From Delphinapterus leucas (taxonomy: Eukaryota > Chordata > Mammalia > Artiodactyla > Monodontidae): a DNA stretch of 64,000 bases. The stretch is from positions 33,882,314-33,946,313 of the forward strand of contig NW_022098021.1 in assembly GCF_002288925.2 (NCBI RefSeq), read 5' to 3'. This document shows, piece after piece, positions 56,639 to 64,000 of this stretch. Positions within the stretch are counted from its first letter, which is position 1; each line of letters starts with the position of its first letter. The notes beneath the pieces were generated by a model. It was not told where the DNA came from. It saw only the letters and a list, made by a program, of their open reading frames with translations, and ran no database searches. Position numbers and translations under genes: made by a program.

Positions 56639-59600
56639 ATGGTCATAAGAACATACATATCAATAATAACCTTAAATGTGAATGGATTAAATGCTCCAAC
56701 CAAAATACACAGGCTTGCTGAATGGATACAAAAACAAGACCCATATATATGCTGTCTAAAAGAGACTCACTTCAGACCTAGGGACACACATGGACTGACA
56801 GTGAGGGGATAGAAAAAAAATATTCCATGCAAATGGACACCAAAAGAAAGATGGAGTGGCAATACTCAGATCAGATAAAATAGAACTTAAAATAAAGAAT
56901 GTTACAAAAGACAAGGAAGGACACTACATAATGATCAAAGTATCAATCCAAGAAGAAGATATAACAATTAAAAATATATATGCACCCAACATAGGAGCAC
57001 CTCAATACATAAGGCAAATGCTAACAGCTATAGAAGAGGAAGTCAACAGTAACACAGTAAGAGTGGGGGACTTTAACACCTCACTTACACCAATGGACAG
57101 ATCATCCAGACAAAAAATTAATAAGGAAACGTAAGCTTTAAATGACATAATAGAACTCATAGATTCAATTGATATTTATAGGACATTCCATCCAAAAACA
57201 GCAGATTACACTTTCATTACAAGTGTGCATGAAACATTCTCCAGGATAGATCACATCTTGGGTCAAATCAATACTCAGTAAATTTAAGAAAATTGAAATC
57301 ATATCAAGCATCTTTTCTGACCACAACACTATGAGATTAGATATCAATGACAGGGAAAATAATGTAAAAAACACAAAGACATGGAGGCTAAACAATACAT
57401 TTCTAAGTAACCAAGAGATTACTGAAGAAATCAAAGGGGAAATCAAAACTACCTAGAGACAAATGATAATGAATACACGATGATCCAAAACCTATGGGAT
57501 GCAGGAAATGCATTTCCAAAAATAAATAAATTAATTAATTTAAAAAAATCTTTGTCATTAATTAAAAAAAAATTCTAACCTTACACCTAAAGGAACTAGA
57601 GACAGAAGAACAAACAAAACCCAAAGTCAGTAGAAGGAACGAAATCATAATGATCAGAGCAGATATAAATGAAATACAAACAAAGAAAACAGTAGCTAAA
57701 ATCAAGGAAACTAAAACCTGGTTGTTTGAGAAGATAAACAAAATTGATAAACCTTTAGCCAGACTCATCAAGATAAAGAGGGAGAGGACTCAAATCAATA
57801 AAATTATAAAAGAAAATGGAGCAGTTACAATGGGCATCGCAGAAATACAAAGCATCATAAGAGACTACTACAAGAAAATCTATGCCAATACAATAGACAA
57901 CCTGGAAGAAATGGATAAATTCTTAGACAGTTATAACCTTCCATGACAGAACCAGGAAGAAATAGAAAACATGAACAGACCAATCACAAGTAATGAAATT
58001 GAAACTGTGATTAAAAGTCTTCCAACAAACAAAAGTTCAAGACCAGATGGCTTCACAGGTGAATTCTATCAAACATTTACAGAAGAGCTAACACCCATCC
58101 TTCTCAAAGTGTTCCAAAAATTTACAGAGGAAGGAACACTCCTTAACTCATTCTATGAGGCCACCATCACCCAGATACCAAAACCATAAAAAGATACTAC
58201 ATAAAAAAGAAAATTAGAGACCAATGTCACTGATGAATATACATGAATAAATACTCAACAAAATACTAGCAAACAGAATCCAACAACACATTAAAAGGCT
58301 CACACACCATGATCAAGTAGGATTTATCTCAGGGATACAAGGATTCTTCAATATATGCAAATCAATCAATTTGATACACCATATTAACAAACTGAAGAAT
58401 AAAAACCTTATGATGATATCAGTAGATGCAGAAAAGGTTTTTTGTTTTTTTTTTTGCAGTACTTGGGCCTCTCACTGTTGTGGCCTCTCCTGTTGTGGAT
58501 CACAGGCTCTGGACGTGCAGGCTCAGTGGCAATGGCTCACAGGCCTAGCTGCTCCGTGGCATGTGGGATCTTCCTGGACCGGGGCATGAACCCGTGTCCC
58601 CTGCATCGGCAGACAGACTCCCAACCACTGTGCCACCAGGGAAGCCCAAGATGCAGAAAAGGTTTTTGACAAAATTCAAAACCCATTTATCATACAAATT
58701 CTCCAGAAATGGGCATAGAGGGAACCTACCTCAACATAATACAGGTCATATACAGCAAACCCACAGCAAACATCATTCTCTTTGGTGGAAAACTGAAAGC
58801 ATGTCCTCTAAGATCAGGAACAAGACAAGGATGTCCACTCTCATCACTATTATTCAACATATGATTGGAAGTCCTAACCATGGCAATCATAGAAGAAAAA
58901 GAAATAAAAGGAATACAAATTGGAAAAGAAGAAGTAAAACTGTAACTGTTTGCAAATGACATGATACTATACCTAGATAATCCTAAAGATGCTGCCAGAA
59001 AACTACTAGAGCTAATCAATGAATTTGGTAAAGTTGCAGGATACAAAATTAATACACAGAAATCTCTTGCATTCCTATATACTAACAATGCAAATCAGAA
59101 AGACAAATTAAGGAAACATTCCCATTCACCATCGAAACAAAATGAATAAAATACCTAGGAATAAACCTACCTAAGGAGGCAAAAGCCCTGTACTCAGAAT
59201 ACTATAAGACACTGATGAAAGAAATCAAAGATGACACAAACAGATGGAGAGATACATCATGTTCATGGATTGGAAGTATCAATATTGTGAAAATGACTAT
59301 ACTACCCAAAGCAATCTACAGATTCAATGCAATCCCTATCAAATTACCAATGGCATTTTGTACAGAACTAGAACAAAATGTCTTAAAATTTGTATGGAGA
59401 CACAAAAGACCCCGAATAGCCAAAGCAATCTTTAGAGAAAAAAACAGCACTGGAGGAATCAGACTCCCCGACTTCAGACTATACTACAAAGCTACAGTAA
59501 TCAAGACAATATGGTGCTGGCACAAAGAGAGAAATATAGATCAATGGAACAGGATAGAAAGCCTCGAGATAAACCCACGCACATATGGTCAACTAATTTA

Positions 59601-60781
59601 TGGCAAAGGAGGTAAGGATATACAATGGAGAAAAAACAGTCTGTTCAATGTGTGGTGCTGGGAAAACTGGACAGCTACATGTAAAAGAATGAAATTAGAA
59701 CACTCCCAAAGACCATATACAAAAATAAATTCAAAATGGAAAAAAGACCTAAATTTAAGACCATACACTGTAAAATTTTTAGAGGAAAACATAGGAAGAA
59801 CACTCTTTGACACTCTTTGACATAAATCACAGAAAGACCCACCTCCTAGAGTAATGGAAATAAAAAGAAAAATAAACAAATGGAACATAATGAAACTTCA
59901 AATCTTTTGCACAGCAAAGGAAAGTATAAACAATATGAAAAGACGGGTCTCAGAATGTGAGAACATATTTGCAAATGGACAAAGGATTAATCTCCAAAAT
60001 ATATAAACAGCTCGTGCAGCCCAATATTAAAAAAGCAAACAACCCAATCAAAAAATGGGCAGAAGTGTTAAATAGACATTTCTCCAAAGAAGACATACAG
60101 ATGGCCAAGGATCACATGAAAAGATGGTCAACATAACTAATTATTAGAGAAATGCCAATCAAAACTACAATGAGTTATCACCTCACACCTGTTAGAATGG
60201 GCATCAACAGAAAATCTACAAACAACAAATGCTGGGGAGGGTGTGGAGAAAAGGGAACCCTCTTGCACTGCTGGTGGGAATGTAAATTGATACAGCCACT
60301 ATGGAGAACAGTATGGAGGTTCCTTAAAAAATGAAAAATAGAATTAACATATGACCCAGCAATCCCACTACTGTGCATATACCCAGAGAAAACCATAATT
60401 CAAAAAGACACATGCACCCTAATATTCATTGCAGCACTATTTACAATAGCCAGGTCATGGAAGCAACCTGAATGCCCAACGACAGAGTAATGGATAAAGA
60501 AGATGTGGTACATACATACAATGGAATATTACTCAGCCATAAAAAGGAATGAAATTGGGTTATCTGCAGAGATGTACATGTACCTAGAGACTGTCATACA
60601 GAGTGAAGTAAGTCAAAGAGAAACTCAAATATCATATATTAATGCATATATGTGGAATCCAGAAAAATGGTACAGATCAACAGATTTGCATGGTAGAAAT
60701 CGAGACAACAGATGTAGAAAACAAACATATGGACACCAAGGGAGGAATGAGGGGTGGGGGGGCATGGTGGTGGTGGGATGA
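56639..60781 (+). pseudogene. L1 ORF2 remnant (endonuclease/RT), copy L
   Basis: Begins MVIRTYISIITLNVNGLNAP at 56639 and hits a stop after about 55 codons. The endonuclease keeps KETHF, VGDFNTSL (57065-57088) and, alone in the window, an intact SDH followed by NTM (about 57316). In the RT, a stop precedes the catalytic motif, which reads FAND (about 58948-58959). A 206-bp SINE plus its duplication interrupts at 58424-58667. A 10-bp tandem duplication at 59801-59820 shifts the frame. Frame 59215-59820 is open for 201 residues. The Cys/His knuckle C-x3-C-x7-H-x4-C is intact at 60230-60283. Non-functional overall. Confidence 0.92.
58443..58648 (-). mobile_element. CHR-type SINE inserted into L1 copy L
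   Basis: Antisense: TTGTTTTTTTTTTTGCAGTA, then CCTCTCACTGTTGTGGCCTC, ending CACCAGGGAAGCCC. The 19-bp AGATGCAGAAAAGGTTTTT is identical at 58424-58442 and 58649-58667 and belongs to L1 ORF2. It is in opposite orientation to its host. Confidence 0.96.
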
Positions 60782-60892
60782 ATTGGGAGATTTGGATCGA
60801 CATATATACATTAATAGGTATAAAATAGATAACTAATAAGAACTTGCTGTATAAAAATGTAAAATAAAATATTTAAAAAGAAAATAAAAAAA

Positions 60893-61819
60893 GAAAGAAA
60901 AGTATACATAAGGCCAGTTTGCAGATACACCCCCAAGAAACAGAGTTAGTGAGATGAGATCAAATGATATTCTTGGCAAAACATCAGCCTCAGAAATATT
61001 TAGTAAGGATGGCATCTCAAGTCTTACTGATCAACTCATAGAAGTCCTTGTGTTGGTGTCAATGCTGCTCTGGTTGGAGTAAGTTGTGAATGAAGTCTTA
61101 CTCACAGCTATGTCATTCTGAACCTATCAGAAAACTGGAAAACTGCATTTAGTCAGCCACATCTATATCCAATACTGCCTACTGCCTTGCTACAGTTTTA
61201 TATTACTCCACCTATGCCACTCAGTACCACTGTTCACATGGTATTTTATTAATGTATGATACTCTGTCACATTGTAACTCTACAGCAATGACCAATCTGT
61301 AGACATGCATTCTTGGTTGTCTACAAGACCAAGTGGGCACCATGCCTGGAAGACCTGACTATGACCACCACAGTATGCTATCAGTAGTGGAATAGTCACC
61401 CTCTCACAGTTCAGTGGTCCCTTGCATCTGTACATTCACATACAGGGGCATACCGACACACAAAAAGCTTGCAGATTCACACACACACACATATATAACT
61501 ACTTATGTCCTCCCACATGTGCCATTTGTTTTTTCCCTGGCATCTCCTTACACTGGATGTTCTTGAAATATTGTTTTATTTTCCGTCCCATATCATTCAA
61601 ATGACAAAAAAATATTCTGCTTTTAGGGGTGAGGTGGCCATCAGGACTGTTCTCTCTTCATGAGTTTGAGTCAGACTGGTTATTCCTTAGCAGAACTGAT
61701 TGTCACAATCATCTTGTCAGAAAAGCTCTTCCTGGCCCATGAGAATCACAGCATCTTCTGAGCTTTCACTGCAATCGGTTAATGCTATATGGACTTTTCA
61801 ATTGTCTGTATTGTTTTGG
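60893..61819. other. Non-coding DNA
   Basis: No gene. A short AC run is at about 61479-61491. Confidence 0.5.
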
Positions 61820-61915
61820 CTGGTTTGGCATCCAGAGAATAAGCTCCTGAATGGCAGGAAACATGGATCAATATCTAGCTAATGGTACTTAATAATTATT
61901 CCTTAAATCAATCAA
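61820..61915 (+). mobile_element. Possible L2 tail fragment
   Basis: GAATAAGCTCCTGAATGGCAGG, then AATGGTACTTAATAATTATTC resembles the L2 3' end. Short and diverged. Confidence 0.35.
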
Positions 61916-63007
61916 GCTATTAAATAAGCAACAGCTTTTTATTAGGATAAGATAATGGCAAAGAATCAAAGACCCACTAATTTTCTCTCAACTGAAGCCC
62001 CAAACCCCTTTGGCACATTGGTTGATTTTTGATGAATCTGAGTCCAATAGATATATAATGACCATTTAAGGTTGGTTTAGCTAATAATTTCAAGAAAACT
62101 AGAAGGCTTGGGAAATAAGAGAAACCTCATTTTCTATGGAAATTTTGTAAAATATATTTTGCAGTAAAAGATTCTCCTTTGTTTATTATTAAAGACCAAG
62201 AAATTCTCTATAAATTAAACTAGGCAAAAGCTTATTTAATTTGGTATGCTTGGAAGTTAACCAAACTAATTTGTGTGTCAGTCATCATTTTGTTAATCCA
62301 TTCCACTGATAGGCTTTGAAAAGAATGTAGAGACATTTCATCATCGGGTCACCTGTGGGTCATATTTAGCACTAATTGTAAAGATGGCTCACCACAAATG
62401 AGATATTCAAACTAGAGAAGAGCCTCTCATTTCAAGATATACTTATTCATCTCTTCTTAGTCATGCCTTGCTGACAGATTATTATGTGTCCTTCAGTACT
62501 AACATTTTGCCATTCCATGTAAAAGTCAATGGCAATCAAAACATTAATTTTAGTCAATAGCAGTTGAAGTAAACAACACCCTCAGTTTCATGTGGATTTC
62601 CCTTTTATCATTTCAAAGGAATGGAATGTAGATAACTACTGTGATGAGACTAGAAATGAGACAGAGTTTATTATACAGGGGAAAGCCAAGTGCAGAAGTT
62701 GTGGACAGCTTTATGATGGATATTTACTAGTTTGAAGATAATGAAAGTTTTCCTTAACCAAAGACTCAATAATTTTAGAGTTTATGCACAAAACTTTAAT
62801 AAATTTCATTAGCAGATGTGAGATATATTTGACCACTGAATTGCAGTCATGATTCACTTTGCTTGATTATTTGGCTGAAAATGAGGTGTGCCCTGAAAGA
62901 ATCTCCCTGGGTAATGACGTTTTTGTAAAATATTCATTGCTTTAATTAAAGTAACTGTATATATCCTGTGTTCATTTACAAAAATAATTGCATGAGCATT
63001 CAAAGCT
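61916..63007. other. AT-rich non-coding DNA
   Basis: No gene or clear repeat seen. Confidence 0.5.
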
Positions 63008-63690
63008 ATCAGGAGAGTTGGCTTGATTCATTCACTCATACAAAAATATTTATTGCATGCCTATTATGTGTTAATATTCTGAGGGCTATAGAAGACCAAA
63101 AACACCTACCCTCTTGGAGTATGTATACATTGTAATCTGTAAATACAGAAAATCAGTGAAACGAAGTAAGTAAATTTGTGAAGTACTAGATCGGGTTAAG
63201 TACTATGGAGAAAAATCAAGCAGAGGATGGAGACAGAGATTGACGGAGGATATGCTTTTTTAATAAAGTGGTCAGGAAATGTTTCATTGAGATGTTTACA
63301 TTTAAGTAAATACCTTGCAGTTGGCAACTAAGCGACATTTGGGTAAAGAGTACAGCAATCAGAGTGCAAAGGCTCTCATCTGGGATATGTATGGTAGGCT
63401 GGATATGAGTAAGGAGGCTGGAGGGGTAGAGCAAAGTGAGCAAAGATAATATAGAAGGAGGTGAAGTTGAAGGAGAAATGAAGATTCAATCTTATTAAAC
63501 CTTGTAGATCAACATAATGACTGGAATTTACTCAGGGTAAGATTGGAAGCTACACTGGGGGGTTTGAGCAAGATGCGTAACACAAACATGACTCACGTTA
63601 ACAGGATAGCAGATGATCTGTTGGACATAGATGTAGTTGGGGGAGAAGCAGAAACAGGAAGGCCTGCCTTCCATCCATTTTTGTACTTGC
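63008..63690. repeat. Ancient repeat family X, third copy
   Basis: Starts TTCATTCACTCATACAAAAATATTTATTGC-like and proceeds through TTAAGTACTATGGAGAAAAATC, GTGGTCAGGAAATGTTTCAT, AGTGCAAAGGCTCTCATC, AACCTTGTAGATC, then GTTAACAGGATAGCAGATGA. The same order of landmarks is found at 14205-14789, and the end overlaps the start of the split copy at 52281. The open frame 63543-63869 begins inside it and has no domain. Confidence 0.5.
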
Positions 63691-64000
63691 TTATTCATAC
63701 AGCAAATATATATTCAATATCTACAATGGTTCTATCAAGAAAAAAGAGGAATTTTCTATGGTTTTACAAAAATAATTTGAATTCTATGAGTGAACTGAGT
63801 CCCAGAAAAGATGTCTTTCTTTCTAATAAATGGATAATTCCCAGTCCTTTTTTTTTTTTTACTTACTAATTAACTTTATTATTTTTTTTCAGGAATTTAA
63901 GTTTCCTTTTTTTTCCCCAAAACTCACACACACACACACATTCTATTTTATTTTTACAAGAGATAAATAAACTGATACCAAGCACTGTAAATTGATGACC
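63691..64000. other. AT-rich non-coding DNA with a CA-repeat
   Basis: No gene. (CA)n of about nine units at 63924-63940; a T-tract at about 63848-63860. Confidence 0.6.

Larger units (their letters stand above)
54765..60892 (+). mobile_element. LINE-1 copy L, near full length
   Basis: Starts with GATTGAGTCAAGATGGTGGA, a typical L1 5' end, and runs through a roughly 900-bp 5' UTR, ORF1, a 58-bp spacer, ORF2, a 3' UTR and an A-rich tail. A SINE is inserted in ORF2 at 58443-58648. An AT-rich block at about 57510-57575 replaces expected ORF2 sequence. I could not identify a convincing target-site duplication. Inactive. Confidence 0.93.

Noticed and set aside
54730..60910. Target-site duplication around copy L
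   Set aside because: Both flanks are A-rich (AAAAAAAAGATGC and AAAGAAAAGTATAC) but do not match well enough to claim.
63543..63869. 108-residue open frame near the right edge
   Set aside because: Begins inside an ancient repeat and has no recognisable domain.
1..64000. CRISPR arrays, bacterial operons or defence systems
   Set aside because: No regularly spaced direct repeats, no Shine-Dalgarno-linked frames; the DNA is clearly mammalian.

Overview
The window looks like mammalian, non-coding genomic DNA, most likely from a cetacean. The main clue is a set of six tRNA-derived SINEs that open with GGGCTTCCCTGGTGGYGCAG or a close variant. That is the CHR-type SINE shared by whales, hippos and ruminants. 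I saw no BovB LINE and no Bov-tA/Bov-A2 SINE, which argues against a ruminant. I found no host protein-coding gene, no rRNA or functional tRNA gene, no CRISPR array and no bacterial-type operon. The long open frames that exist are decayed L1 frames or their antisense shadows.

LINE-1 dominates: adding up my intervals gives roughly 45-50% of the window. There are four long copies. Copy A is at 1-5875 (minus, runs off the left edge). Copy G is at 17816-23126 (plus, cut just upstream of ORF1, with target-site duplications). Copy J is at 41919-48659 (minus, apparently full length, 13-bp target-site duplication). Copy L is at 54765-60892 (plus, near full length). Every one is dead: all four have a damaged reverse-transcriptase FADD motif and three of four have a damaged endonuclease SDH motif. 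Shorter 3' ends of several ages lie at 7941, 10666, 15996, 34889, 37292 and 51114. Much older L1M-type fragments lie at 25375, 29573, 31490 and 40762.

Layout: 1-5.9 kb copy A, with a small L1 tail nested in it; 5.9-17.8 kb AT-rich unique DNA with a MIR, one SINE and short L1 tails; 17.8-23.1 kb copy G with a SINE inside ORF2; 23.1-33.9 kb old decayed repeats and unique DNA; 33.9-36.8 kb a four-layer nest (hAT-like MITE, then an LTR-like element, then a Tigger-type MITE and an L1); 37.3-40.5 kb three SINEs, one inside an L1 tail; 41.9-48.7 kb copy J; 48.7-54.7 kb unique DNA, a young L1 tail, a second hAT-like MITE and an ancient repeat split by an MLT1 LTR; 54.8-60.9 kb copy L with a SINE inside ORF2; 60.9-64 kb mostly unique DNA ending in another copy of the ancient repeat.

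There is no set of genes working together. What can be read is a relative chronology of insertions: MIR, L2, L1M, MLT1 and hAT/Tigger-like elements first, then cetartiodactyl L1s, then SINEs landing in L1 bodies. I did not find a new biological system. The most useful observations are the nested stacks with readable target-site duplications, a probable L1 3' transduction, a dispersed ancient repeat that I cannot name, and several perfect short inverted repeats.
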